A DNA stretch of 19,641 nt from Chloroflexota bacterium (GTDB lineage Bacteria; Chloroflexota; Dehalococcoidia; SM23-28-2; RBG-16-64-32), in NCBI GenBank assembly GCA_005882715.1, contig VBEI01000130.1, positions 1-19,641 on the forward strand. The letters are read 5' to 3'. The number at the start of each line of letters is the position of its first letter. Positions within the stretch are counted from its first letter, which is position 1. Of this stretch, positions 1 through 7,303 are shown in pieces. Under the pieces are notes generated by a model. The model worked only from the letters and a program-made list of their open reading frames with translations, did not search any database and was not told the origin of the DNA. The translations under genes and the position numbers were made by a program.

Positions 1-15
1 GAGACCACTGCTGAG

Positions 16-273
16 GTGCGAGAGTGGCCTTCCCGTCGGTCAGCCGTCCGGCGGCGCGGCACCCTGTCGGTAGAGCTGACGGTAGACGACATCATGTCGT
101 TGGCCGTCAACGTCGTCCAGAACGGTTGGTCTCAGGAGGAGTGTCGTGCACACACAGGGGACGTGGAGATAACTTTACCGGACGCCGTGCTCCACGACAT
201 ATACGCGGCGATGCTGATGGCCAGCCGGCGCGCAGCAGCGAAACGAATGGGAAGAGAGCGCGCCCGAGGCTGA
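16..273 (+). CDS. small hypothetical protein, possibly 5'-partial
   Basis: I do not recognise this 85-residue reading frame. The C-terminal two thirds look protein-like: an acidic/hydrophobic stretch (VELTVDDIMSLAVNVV), a Trp, a single Cys and an Ala-Met helix ending in a basic tail. The annotated GTG at 16 has no convincing ribosome site, and the frame stays open to the left edge of the window, so the true start may lie outside. It lies in the same integrative element as the recombinase, about 360 bp upstream of the next gene. A chance open frame in GC-rich DNA is a real alternative. Confidence 0.4.
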   Translation: MREWPSRRSAVRRRGTLSVELTVDDIMSLAVNVVQNGWSQEECRAHTGDVEITLPDAVLHDIYAAMLMASRRAAAKRMGRERARG

Positions 274-631
274 GGCCCCCTGTCGGCCGAGTCAAAGCGG
301 CTGATAAGCGTCAAAGCCCTGGAAACTCCGCCCACTGATTGGACGCTGAAGGCCCGCGTGACGAGGCGGTCGCCGCGTTGGAGGCCTGCAAAAGCTAGCG
401 CCACGATTATGGTAAACTGAAGTCAAATCGAATAAGTGTCGAGAGCGCGGCGAGGGTTCTGGCCCGATGAGCCGCCCGCAACCGACCTGAATGCCAGGCA
501 CGGTGCGAAGCCCAGGCCCTAGACGGGGAAGGACAGGCCGCTCTGAGCGGAAACAGATTGGCCTCTCCCCTGCGGAGAGGCTTTCGTTAAGCCTCTCCTT
601 CCTCGCTGGCGGCAAAGGAAAGGAGCGGCCA
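274..631 (+). promoter_or_regulatory. structured leader upstream of the recombinase operon
   Basis: This 358-bp gap holds no convincing gene. It contains a 13-bp interrupted palindrome CCGCTC-T-GAGCGG (538-550). Next comes a perfect 8-bp hairpin GCCTCTCC / GGAGAGGC (561-568 with 574-581, 5-nt loop) followed by TTTCGTT. A second copy of GCCTCTCC sits at 591-598 and could pair with the same right arm. The CTCCTT in that second copy (595-600) is also complementary to AAGGAG (620-625), the ribosome site of the gene at 632. Three mutually exclusive pairings are therefore possible, as expected of an attenuator or ribosome-site sequester. The pairing potential is seen directly; regulation is inference. 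Confidence 0.4.
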
Positions 632-1096
632 ATGAGAAGCCTAGGCAATGATAGCCAAGGCATCGAGGAGTTTTTCGATGATGATGGCGGCACCCTATCC
701 GCCGACCACCCTCACGTCCATGGCTTTCTACCCGGCGACCACCCTCACCCCCGGCTATATCATGATGTGACGCCCATTTGGCACGATGGCGAATCGCCCG
801 AAGGTGCGGACGACCGCTTTGGAGAAGGTTACACATGCGGTTTCAGCACGGGGTTCGAGAGAGGGATTGTGATGATAATGATGAGGCCGGAGTGGGCCGT
901 AGGATGGTATCGCGCGTTGCGCCAGTATTACTTGGCGAGCAACCACACGCCCGACGACATGCAATCCTGGGAGCGCTGCGCCGAACAGACAGCGGCAGCA
1001 ATGCCGGTTATGGAGACGACAATGGTTACGCAGACGCCACACCCACCGTCCATAGTGTCGCAGTCGCAGGCGCTTGCGACCGAGGACCTACAATGA
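632..1096 (+). CDS. hypothetical protein, cotranslated with serine recombinase
   Basis: This is a 154-residue protein of unknown family. I chose ATG 632 over the longer GTG/ATG-extended frame (from 491) because AAAGGAG stands 6 nt upstream and the extra N-terminal residues are low-complexity Arg/Ser/Gly. The N-terminal half is acidic and His/Pro-rich (two DHPH-type motifs around residues 25-40). The middle (about 68-105) is more ordered: GEGYTCGFSTGFERG, then a Trp/Tyr-rich WAVGWYRALRQYY. The tail is Thr/Ser/Gln-rich. Its stop overlaps the recombinase start (ATGA at 1093-1096), which implies coupled translation. By position it could be a partner or regulator of the recombinase, such as a directionality factor, but no known factor is recognised. 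Confidence 0.65.
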   Translation: MRSLGNDSQGIEEFFDDDGGTLSADHPHVHGFLPGDHPHPRLYHDVTPIWHDGESPEGADDRFGEGYTCGFSTGFERGIVMIMMRPEWAVGWYRALRQYYLASNHTPDDMQSWERCAEQTAAAMPVMETTMVTQTPHPPSIVSQSQALATEDLQ

Positions 1097-3009
1097 CTGA
1101 TTCGACCAGCGAAGGAAAGCTGAGGGTCGCCATCTATGCTCGCGTCTCTGGCGAGGAGCAGACCATCGGTCGCAACATCGAAGCTCAGGTAGCGGAGTTG
1201 AAGGACTCGATACCAGCCAGCCATCGATTGGTGGGCATCTATATGGACGACGGCGTTTCTGGTTCTGTTCCCCTCTCCGACCGTCCCGAAGGGTCCAGGC
1301 TCATGCTCGATGCGGCTGCGGGTCGCTTCGACCAGGTTCTTGCTACAAGGCTCGACCGCGTGAGCCGAAACAACCTAGACCTGCGGCAATTGGCGGATAG
1401 CCTGGCTTCGATGGGCATAAAGCTCGCGGCCCAGGGGATGGTCTACGGCCCCGACCCAATGGGAAGGCTCCTTCTAAGTCAACTAGGTTCAATCGCCGAA
1501 TTCGAGCGAGACTTGATTAAAGAGCGAACGATATCTGGCAAGCGGTATAAGGCCAGGACGATGGGACGTTGGCCTGGTGGCACCATACCTTACGGCTACG
1601 GTTACGAAAAGGGCGAGCCTGGTGCGGAAGGCACTTGGCAGGTAGTCGAGAACGAAGCGGACGTGATTCGTCGAATCTTCCAGATGTGTGTGGCTGAGAA
1701 TTTGGGCGCGAGTGCCATCGCGGACAGGCTTACCAACGAGGGAACGCCGACGCCGAGCGCTGCCCTCAGCAACCCAGAGTCCCCCCGTGCGAAGCCGAGA
1801 TTTCGCGTCAGCAAGACGTGGGAACGCTCTCAGGTTGCCCGCATGCTCAGGAACCCTACTTACACAGGCAGGCATTTTTCGGCGGTGGACGGAGAACGCG
1901 ACAACGTGTCTGCGAGTGGCCTCGTCCAACTACTGCGGGACAACGAATGGCAGAAAACGGGTCTCATCGAAATGTCCGTCCCAACGATTGTGGACGAGTG
2001 TCTGTGGTGGGCCGCGCAGGACAGACTAGACGCTCGACGGAAGCTCCCGAACCGTCAGCACCAGGACCTTTGGCCGCTTCAGGGGTGGGTAACCTGCGCG
2101 AACGATGGTCGCGGTTTCAAGTGCCGTCGAAATAATAAAAACGGCCCACGAGTATACTCATGCGCTGGACGCGAACGACGCGCTCTCCTAGCTGACTCCC
2201 CCCGCTGCAATGCTCCCCGACTGGATGCGGAGCGGCTCGAAGCCGCCGCTGTCTCGTATTTACTCGGATTGCTGTCGAACCCAACCGTAGGTCGAACCGC
2301 CGTCGAAGACTACCTTGCGCGATTGCAGGCACTTCAAGACGAAGCCAGTAAAGGTCTACAGCCCATCCTGACGCGCCTGAAAGAGGTCGAGGAGCGAGAA
2401 AAGAGGCTCGATGACCTCTATCTCTGGAACCGCATGTCGCGCGAGGAATTCCAACAGCAGTTTGGTGACCTGATGAAGGTACGCGAGACTCTGGAAGATG
2501 ACAAGCGCCAGCGGCAACGCGAGCTAGACGACTTCGATTCTCGGCGACACGACATCGAACGCATACGCGCCGCGATTGCAGACGACCGTTTCGGCGTGAC
2601 CTTCCGACCTTCCGCTGGCCAGCTAAGGGTCACATTGTTCAAAGAGCGCGACGATACCAACGAGTGGTTTGATGCTATGGCCGAGGCGGACGCACTAGCG
2701 GAAGCGCGAGCAGAGGACGGGGCAACACCACCTACGCTTGAATCACCCAACGCGGACAGGCCCAACCAGTGGGCGTTTCGGCTCAGGAAGGGCATAAAGT
2801 CGTTCACCGAAGCGACCACTGAGGGAGAGTTTGAAACTCCAACCGACCTGCGCCGATTCTTCGACTTGTTCGACATCAAGGTCGTCGTCCATACCGACTA
2901 TGTCGAAGTGCGCGGCATTTTCCCCAATTCGATTGAAATCAGTCTCGATGAAGTAAACGAAGTTTCTTTGTTGCGTAGCCGCTCAGCTTTGCGGCCACCC
3001 TTGGCCTGA
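1093..3009 (+). CDS. large serine recombinase (site-specific integrase)
   Basis: The product is a 638-residue large serine integrase that would cut and rejoin attP/attB through a phosphoserine link. Order of parts: catalytic resolvase domain (about 10-155) with YARVSGEEQ, whose Ser19 is the nucleophile, plus the Arg-containing ATRLDRVSRNNLDL and the helix-E region FERDLIKERTISGKR. A recombinase domain follows (about 165-290, GTIPYGYGYE). Then comes a zinc-ribbon-like segment (about 331-375) with four Cys, where the usual first CxxC reads CAND. A long charged coiled coil spans about 405-480, followed by a C-terminal tail. ATG 1093 lies just before the catalytic core and overlaps the upstream stop. 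The last ~10 codons lie across the element boundary and are host comEC DNA read in another frame, so the integrated protein ends differently from that of the excised form. Confidence 0.93.
   Translation: MTDSTSEGKLRVAIYARVSGEEQTIGRNIEAQVAELKDSIPASHRLVGIYMDDGVSGSVPLSDRPEGSRLMLDAAAGRFDQVLATRLDRVSRNNLDLRQLADSLASMGIKLAAQGMVYGPDPMGRLLLSQLGSIAEFERDLIKERTISGKRYKARTMGRWPGGTIPYGYGYEKGEPGAEGTWQVVENEADVIRRIFQMCVAENLGASAIADRLTNEGTPTPSAALSNPESPRAKPRFRVSKTWERSQVARMLRNPTYTGRHFSAVDGERDNVSASGLVQLLRDNEWQKTGLIEMSVPTIVDECLWWAAQDRLDARRKLPNRQHQDLWPLQGWVTCANDGRGFKCRRNNKNGPRVYSCAGRERRALLADSPRCNAPRLDAERLEAAAVSYLLGLLSNPTVGRTAVEDYLARLQALQDEASKGLQPILTRLKEVEEREKRLDDLYLWNRMSREEFQQQFGDLMKVRETLEDDKRQRQRELDDFDSRRHDIERIRAAIADDRFGVTFRPSAGQLRVTLFKERDDTNEWFDAMAEADALAEARAEDGATPPTLESPNADRPNQWAFRLRKGIKSFTEATTEGEFETPTDLRRFFDLFDIKVVVHTDYVEVRGIFPNSIEISLDEVNEVSLLRSRSALRPPLA
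2976..2991. other. element-chromosome junction (attR-like) inside comEC
   Basis: Read in the frame of the downstream comEC fragment, a TAG at 2976-2978 is followed at once by codons for PLSFAATLGLILLTPRL. LSFAATLGL fits the conserved LSF-AT-GL segment of ComEC competence domains, where Gln normally precedes Leu. ComEC homology therefore begins about 2980 and continues to the end of the gene, while everything to the left belongs to the recombinase gene. The junction lies about 2978-2990; the crossover dinucleotide cannot be fixed without the other end or an empty site. The left end of the element, with the 5' part of comEC, must lie outside the window. Confidence 0.7.
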
Positions 3010-3011
3010 TA

Positions 3012-4373
3012 TTGTTGACGCCACGGCTGACCGGAGTCTTCCAGAACCTCGCGTCCTGCGCCCCCACGATAGCCGAGTTCCCGTTCACGAAGATGCTGCT
3101 CGAAGTCGCGGCGATGACGCTCGCGGCGACCGCTTTCACGCTCCCCATCATTGCGATCAATTTCCACCGCGTCTCGCTCGCCGCGCCGTTCGCCAACCTC
3201 TTCGCGGTCCCGGCTTTCGTAGTAGTTGCTATTACGTCGGGCCTCGCGGCCGTCGCTGCCCTCGTCCTGCCTGGCGACGCTGCGTTCGTCGGCTGGCTCG
3301 CGTGGCCGCCCGCCGCGTACCTCATCACGGTCATCCGCCTCTTCGCCGGCCTTCCCGTTGCTTCCGTCGACCTTCGAGGGATCCACCTCGAGCACGCCGT
3401 CGCCTACTACGCAGCCCTCGCGGCAGCGCTCGTCTGGCTTAATCGCCGTCCTCTTCAGCACGTGGAGCGCCCGGCGGCGGCCCGGCACCCGCGCATCCCG
3501 CGTCTGCTTCCGACCGGCGGGCTCGCGCTGTTGCTCGCCCTCGCCTGCGGGCTGCTCTGGCTCGCGGCTTCAGCGCCCAACCACGGACGCCTCACCGTAA
3601 CCTTCCTGGACGTCGGCCAAGGCGAAGCCATCCTGATCGAGAGTCCCGAAGGTCATCGCATCCTGTTGGACGGCGGCCCCAGCGGCGAAGCGATCACGCC
3701 CGCACTCGGCCGCCACCTGCCGTTTTACGACCGGCGTCTCGATCTCGTTATGCTTACTCATCCGCAGCTTGACCACATTGGCGGCCTGCCCACGGTCATC
3801 GATCAGTACGCCGTCGGCCGCGTCCTATCGAGCCCTGCGCAGGTCGACAGCGCGGCCTATCGGGCCTGGTCTGACGCCCTGAGAGCCACCAACGTCCCTG
3901 TTGTCCCGGCAGAGCGCGGGCAGGCGATCGACCTCGGCAACGGCGCCCGGCTCACCGTTCTCAGCCCCAGACAAACGTCGGACCCGACGAGCCTCAATGA
4001 CGCTTCGCTCGTCGCCCGCTTATCCATTGGCGGCGTGTCCTTCCTCTTCACCGGAGATATCACCGCCGGCGGCGAGAGCGCACTCGTCCGTAGCGGCATG
4101 GACCTGAGTACAACCGTCCTCAAGGTCGCCCACCATGGATCGTCGACATCGACCTCCCCAGCCTTCGTCGCCCGCGCCAGCCCGCTCGTCGACGTTATCT
4201 CAGTCGGCGCGGACAATGCCTACGGGCACCCAACGGACGAGGTCCTCGCCCGCCTCGCCGGCGACCTCGTCCTGCGTACCGACCAGCACGGCGACATCAC
4301 GATCTCCACCGACGGCCAGCGCCTTTGGCTGGAGACCCAGCGCGATATCCCGTCCACGGTGGCTACCGACTAG
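3012..4373 (+). CDS. comEC: ComEC/Rec2 C-terminal fragment: competence and metallo-beta-lactamase domains
   Basis: This is the 3' portion of comEC, whose product forms the inner-membrane channel for DNA uptake. Full ComEC proteins are usually about 700-800 residues; 453 remain. Residues about 25-190 carry the last membrane helices (ITSGLAAVAALVLP, LLLALACGLLWLAA). The C-terminal half is a metallo-beta-lactamase fold: TVTFLDVGQGEAILIE, LLDGG, THPQLDHIGG near 250, FTGDI, VAHHGSS near 373 and GADNAYGHP. The N-terminal OB-fold and first helices were separated by the inserted element. TTG 3012 lies 2 nt after the recombinase stop, so a coupled product is conceivable, but the frame really begins at the junction near 2979. 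DNA-uptake function is expected to be lost. Confidence 0.88.
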   Translation: MLTPRLTGVFQNLASCAPTIAEFPFTKMLLEVAAMTLAATAFTLPIIAINFHRVSLAAPFANLFAVPAFVVVAITSGLAAVAALVLPGDAAFVGWLAWPPAAYLITVIRLFAGLPVASVDLRGIHLEHAVAYYAALAAALVWLNRRPLQHVERPAAARHPRIPRLLPTGGLALLLALACGLLWLAASAPNHGRLTVTFLDVGQGEAILIESPEGHRILLDGGPSGEAITPALGRHLPFYDRRLDLVMLTHPQLDHIGGLPTVIDQYAVGRVLSSPAQVDSAAYRAWSDALRATNVPVVPAERGQAIDLGNGARLTVLSPRQTSDPTSLNDASLVARLSIGGVSFLFTGDITAGGESALVRSGMDLSTTVLKVAHHGSSTSTSPAFVARASPLVDVISVGADNAYGHPTDEVLARLAGDLVLRTDQHGDITISTDGQRLWLETQRDIPSTVATD

Positions 4374-4453
4374 TGAGGCACTTCCGCAACAGGCGGGTTC
4401 GGCGCTAAACTGTCCGTTCCGAGAGGCGGGACCTCATTAGTAGCGGGTAGCAC

Positions 4454-4681
4454 ATGCCGGAGCTGCGGCTCACATACGATGCATCCAGCGACGCAGCCCA
4501 TCTCCATCTCGACAGCGTGAAGCGCCAGATCGGCGAGAGCCGAGCGTGCGAGGAGATGGGCGACCCGGTGTCGACGATCCTCGACATCGACACCTCAGAC
4601 AGAGTCGTCGGCATCGAATTCTTCAACGCGACCAAACGTCTGCCCGTCCGCCTCCTGGCAGAGGCTTCCGAGCACGAGTAG
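4454..4681 (+). CDS. DUF2283 family protein
   Basis: This 75-residue protein has the DUF2283 pattern: an N-terminal YDASSDAAHLHL strand pair, a central Glu-rich turn, then TILDIDTSDRVVGIEFFNATKRLP, matching the family's lD-d--g-vvGIEi--as signature. Function of the family is unknown; members are often small stand-alone proteins, some near toxin-antitoxin-like genes. The start ATG has only a weak GCGGG-type ribosome site about 8 nt upstream. It follows the comEC fragment by 80 bp on the same strand. A copy of a dispersed 25-bp repeat lies just after its stop (4714-4738). Confidence 0.85.
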   Translation: MPELRLTYDASSDAAHLHLDSVKRQIGESRACEEMGDPVSTILDIDTSDRVVGIEFFNATKRLPVRLLAEASEHE

Positions 4682-4713
4682 AGCCCTGCCCCGCCCGCCC
4701 TCAGCTTGTCGGG

Positions 4714-4738
4714 CCTGAGGCTCTCGAAGGGTCGAACG
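4714..4738 (-). repeat. dispersed 25-bp repeat, copy A
   Basis: Read on the minus strand this begins CGTTCGACCCTTCGAGAGCC and ends TCAGG. The core CCTTCGAGAGCCTCAGG is shared exactly with copies at 15846-15870 and 16449-16473. It lies between the convergent DUF2283 and SnoaL-like genes. Confidence 0.7.
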
Positions 4739-4749
4739 CTTGAGGGGCG

Positions 4750-5172
4750 CTAGGCAGTCGCCGGTGCGGGCATCACTCCCAGCTGCTGCATCAGGTAGGC
4801 GCTGTCCATGTACTCGCGCTCGCTGTGGACCTTTCCGTCGCGCATCTCCAAGACGGTGATGACTGGCAACTCGATCCTTCGGCCCGTCGGGGCGATGCCC
4901 GCCAGTTCGCCGCAGTGCGTCCCTTTGCCGATGAACTCGATGATCGCCGTGTCGCCGGCCGTGTGGATGTGCTGGACGTCGAGCGCCATGTCGTCGGGGA
5001 AGGCGGTCCGGTACATCTGGACAATGGCGACGCCGGCGTCCTGGCCCCGCTGGACCTGGCCGTCGCCGCCGCGATAGCTGTAGTCAGGGTGGAGAAGCTG
5101 CCTGTAGCGCGACATGTCGTTGCGGTTGATAGCGTCCACCATTTCTCGCGCGATGGACTCGGAGTTTGCCAT
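4750..5172 (-). CDS. SnoaL-like / NTF2-fold protein
   Basis: This 140-residue protein matches the SnoaL-like polyketide-cyclase group of the NTF2 superfamily: an N-terminal helix (ESIAREMVDAINRNDMSRYRQLLHPDYSYRGG), then AFPDDMALDVQHIHTAGDTAIIEFIGKGTHCGEL, GIAPTGRRIELPVITVLEMRDGKVHSEREYMD and a final MMQQLG-type helix (LMQQLGVMP). The AFPD and I-P-GR elements with the closing strand are typical of small ester-cyclase-like proteins, most of which have unknown substrates. AGGAGG stands 5 nt before the ATG. It is transcribed away from the small gene at 5274-5498 only in the sense that both are on the minus strand with about 100 bp between; shared transcription is possible. Confidence 0.9.
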   Translation of the reverse strand: MANSESIAREMVDAINRNDMSRYRQLLHPDYSYRGGDGQVQRGQDAGVAIVQMYRTAFPDDMALDVQHIHTAGDTAIIEFIGKGTHCGELAGIAPTGRRIELPVITVLEMRDGKVHSEREYMDSAYLMQQLGVMPAPATA

Positions 5173-5273
5173 TGGGGCCTCCTTCCGGCTATAGGGCGTA
5201 ACGAACAGGAATTATAGCACCGCTGCGGGACGGGTGGGCAGTGAAGCGGGGCGGTCGCCTCAGAGATGCGAAT

Positions 5274-5498
5274 TCAGGACGTAGTGCGTAGATAAGCTAC
5301 GACGTAAGTGGCCTTCTCACCTCTAAGTCGCGCGAGAAGACCGCCGCGCCGCAATTCGGTCATCGAGACCGGCAACCAGCCGTGCTCGTGGGCCAGCCAG
5401 ATGTCATCCAACATACCCTGCTTCGTCTCGTACTCGCGTTGGACCCGCCGCTCGTCGAGGCCGACCCAGGATGATTTTCCTGCCTGCGTGATTACCAC
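5274..5498 (-). CDS. small hypothetical protein
   Basis: The 74-residue product is not assigned to a family. It reads from GTG with a modest AGGA about 7 nt upstream. The pattern is EYETKQGMLDDIWLAHEHGWLPVSMTEL, then a Gly/Leu/Arg segment and a final beta strand KATYVVAYLR. That helix, then a Gly-Trp turn and two strands, recalls small bacterial proteins with a helix-GW-x-V core, but I cannot name the family. It lies 93 bp downstream of the secreted Thr-Pro-rich gene and 101 bp upstream of the SnoaL-like gene, all on the minus strand. Confidence 0.6.
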   Translation of the reverse strand: MVITQAGKSSWVGLDERRVQREYETKQGMLDDIWLAHEHGWLPVSMTELRRGGLLARLRGEKATYVVAYLRTTS

Positions 5499-5591
5499 TG
5501 CTATTCCTACTGCAAAGACGATGCAGGAGGACGGAATCCTGTTACAGCCTGGTCCACCGCCAGAGCGATTGCGCGGTTATCTTATGGGCAT

Positions 5592-6134
5592 CTACGGCGC
5601 TGTCGGTGTTGGCGTCTCCGTTGGTGTGGGCGTCGACGACTCGGTCGGTGTTGGCGACTCCGTCAGCGTGGGTGTAGGGGTCGCGGTCGGCGTGGGGGTT
5701 TCCGTTGCCGTGGGAGTCGGGGTATCGGTTGGGGTAGGGGTTGGAGTCGGAGTGGGTGTCGGCGTCTCAACCTCGGTCGCCGTTGGTGTCGGCGTGGGGG
5801 TAGGCGTGGGTGTCGCCGCCGACGTTGCGGTTGGCGTTGGCGTCGGCGTTTCGGCTGATCCCGTCGCAGTTTCTGTCGGCGAAGGCGTGGATGTCGGCGT
5901 TTCAGTAGGCGTGGACACAACCCCGGTGGGCGTCGGGGCTCCGTTGCAGCCACGCTCCGCCTGCTTCGCTGGGCCGTGGGCAGAATTTGCATTCGCGTGA
6001 GCGGCGCCGTTTGCAGAGTTTGCGTTGGGACAGCCGCCCTTGTCGGCGAAGGAATCTCCCGCGCCCATCAGCGCGAAGCCAGCAAATACTCCGGCGACTA
6101 ACACCGCTAGCACAATAGCCACCCTCTGGTTCAT
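5592..6134 (-). CDS. secreted Thr-Pro repeat protein
   Basis: The 180-residue product has a clear signal peptide (MNQRVAIVLAVLVAGVFAGFALMG, likely cut after SFA near residue 30). A short mature head follows, with two Cys flanking an Ala/Asn/Ser/His-rich segment (CPNANSANGAAHANANS then GPAKQAERGC). The remaining ~115 residues are almost only Thr-Pro dipeptides with Glu, Ser and Ala breaks. There is no C-terminal membrane anchor. Such tails are common in surface or secreted proteins of Chloroflexota and act as extended, possibly glycosylated spacers; the role here is unknown. I prefer ATG 6134 (AGGAGG 8 nt upstream) over TTG 6137. The coding DNA is a degenerate GTCGGCGTTGGG-type minisatellite, so length variation by slippage is likely. 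Confidence 0.85.
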   Translation of the reverse strand: MNQRVAIVLAVLVAGVFAGFALMGAGDSFADKGGCPNANSANGAAHANANSAHGPAKQAERGCNGAPTPTGVVSTPTETPTSTPSPTETATGSAETPTPTPTATSAATPTPTPTPTPTATEVETPTPTPTPTPTPTDTPTPTATETPTPTATPTPTLTESPTPTESSTPTPTETPTPTAP

Positions 6135-6266
6135 CAAAACGGCCTCCTGTTCCCGGGCTGTTGGTTAGTTAAACATTATGGACAGCTGGGTCTTAGCAAG
6201 GCCTACAGCACTGGTTCAGATGCGGTGAAGAAAAGACAGGTGAGCGTCTTGTAGATGACCGCAGGG

Positions 6267-6473
6267 CTAGCGGTTTTCGCGGTCCCGGCTCAGCGCGACT
6301 CGGCCGACGAGGAAGGAGAGGATGACGGGGATAACGAGAAGAAAGATGGGAGCCCCGAGCGCAATGATCAGAACGGCGCTCACGGAGAACGTCGCGACCG
6401 CCGCGAGGATCCCCGGCATCTTGTCGGCGAGCCAGTGACCCAGAGACGGGCGAGTAGTCTGCACCGCGGGCAT
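6267..6473 (-). CDS. small membrane protein, two predicted helices
   Basis: This is a 68-residue protein with a short polar N-terminus (to about residue 18), two hydrophobic segments (GILAAVATFSVSAVLIIALG and FLLVIPVILSFLVG) separated by a short turn, and a basic tail RVALSRDRENR. This predicts a helical hairpin in the inner membrane with a cytoplasmic positive tail. GGAAGG lies 4 nt before the ATG. No family is recognised. It is 133 bp upstream of the Thr-Pro-rich gene on the same strand and could share its transcript. The 162-aa frame opposite it is highly charged and lacks a ribosome site, so I regard it as a shadow. Confidence 0.65.
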   Translation of the reverse strand: MPAVQTTRPSLGHWLADKMPGILAAVATFSVSAVLIIALGAPIFLLVIPVILSFLVGRVALSRDRENR

Positions 6474-7303
6474 CTAGCCTTCCAGCGCGACGTCGCAGGC
6501 GTCGTGCGATCCTTCGTGCAATCTCGCGTTGAAGCGAATGCTCTCTCCGGGTGCGCCCGACCGACGGCGTATGACCTCCATGAACTCCTTCGTTCCACCG
6601 GGCACTTCCTCCGAAGAACCGGGAGGCGAGATTGCTGCGGTCTCCCGGCCCATACAGCTCGCGGGCCTGCTCAGGCCTTTGGCGAGGAGCGCTACGATCC
6701 AGCCGTATCTGAGCGCATTCGAATTAGACGGCGCGTTAATTGAAAGGCCTCCTCGCTCTGTGGACTGCAGACAGGAGGCTAGTCTTACGTAAACTGCCGG
6801 TTACCGTCAAGTAGTTGCCGTCAAGTAGCGGCCGCCCAGCAGCTGCATATAGAGACGCAACCCAACCATCAGTGGCTTCTCGGGACGGCGGAGTACTGCG
6901 CCCCACAACGATAGGTCATTAGACGAGCGAACCTGAGATGGAGAAACAGGCCATGTTGGGCGACGCGGTTGCGCATGGTCCTATCGAAGACGTCGTCGGG
7001 CGGGAGGCGACGGCGGGTTACGATTTTTGCCGATGTCGTCTTCGGCGAGGGTTCTTTGGCTGGGATTTCGGGGGCCTTCTCAGCGCATCGTGCAGCGAGG
7101 CCGCAGGGAAATCGCTCACCTTCCTTGAGGAGGAGCCGGCGGCTTTAAGCTGCCCCCCTTCAGCTTGGCCGGCCCTTTCGTCTAAACAGATGAAGCGAAG
7201 TCGGAAACGCTCCATCGTTGAATGCGGAAAGAGGCAAGACTTGAACCGCAATCCTCCCTTGCTTCTAGTTTGCCCTTTCATTCATTGTTATGCTGGGCGG
7301 TAG
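6474..7303. other. 830-bp stretch without a supportable gene
   Basis: Reading frames here (for example plus 6938-7303 and minus 7018-7281) have Arg/Ser/Pro-rich, low-complexity products and no ribosome site. It contains an imperfect hairpin GCCTCCT / AGGAGGC (arms about 6748-6755 and 6773-6779) and an 11-nt direct repeat at 6804-6828. It separates the minus-strand small-gene cluster from the plus-strand receiver genes and may be decayed sequence. Confidence 0.5.
6804..6828. repeat. 11-nt direct repeat, 14-nt period
   Basis: CCGTCAAGTAG occurs at 6804-6814 and again at 6818-6828, separated by TTG. It is in the gene-free stretch between the membrane-protein gene and the receiver genes. The spacing is not one clean helical turn, so a binding-site pair is only a possibility. 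Confidence 0.6.

Noticed and set aside
491..631. N-terminal extension of the 154-aa gene from ATG 491
   Set aside because: The extra 47 residues are Arg/Ser/Gly-rich, cover the leader hairpins and lack a ribosome site; ATG 632 has AAAGGAG at good spacing.
778..1092. Upstream extension of the recombinase frame
   Set aside because: It overlaps the 154-aa gene and is Arg/Asp-rich; the catalytic domain begins right after ATG 1093, which forms an ATGA overlap.
5308..6000. 230-aa plus-strand Gly-Val repeat protein
   Set aside because: It is the antisense of the Thr-Pro repeats; the minus-strand gene has a signal peptide and AGGAGG.
6255..6743. 162-aa plus-strand frame
   Set aside because: Charged, low-complexity product, no ribosome site, antisense to a small membrane protein with a good start.
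7200..7265. Possible tRNA on the minus strand from a TTGAACC-like motif
   Set aside because: No cloverleaf arms or acceptor stem can be built around it.
6938..7303. 121-aa plus-strand frame and the 87-aa minus-strand frame opposite it
   Set aside because: Neither has a ribosome site or a folded-looking sequence; both are probably chance frames.
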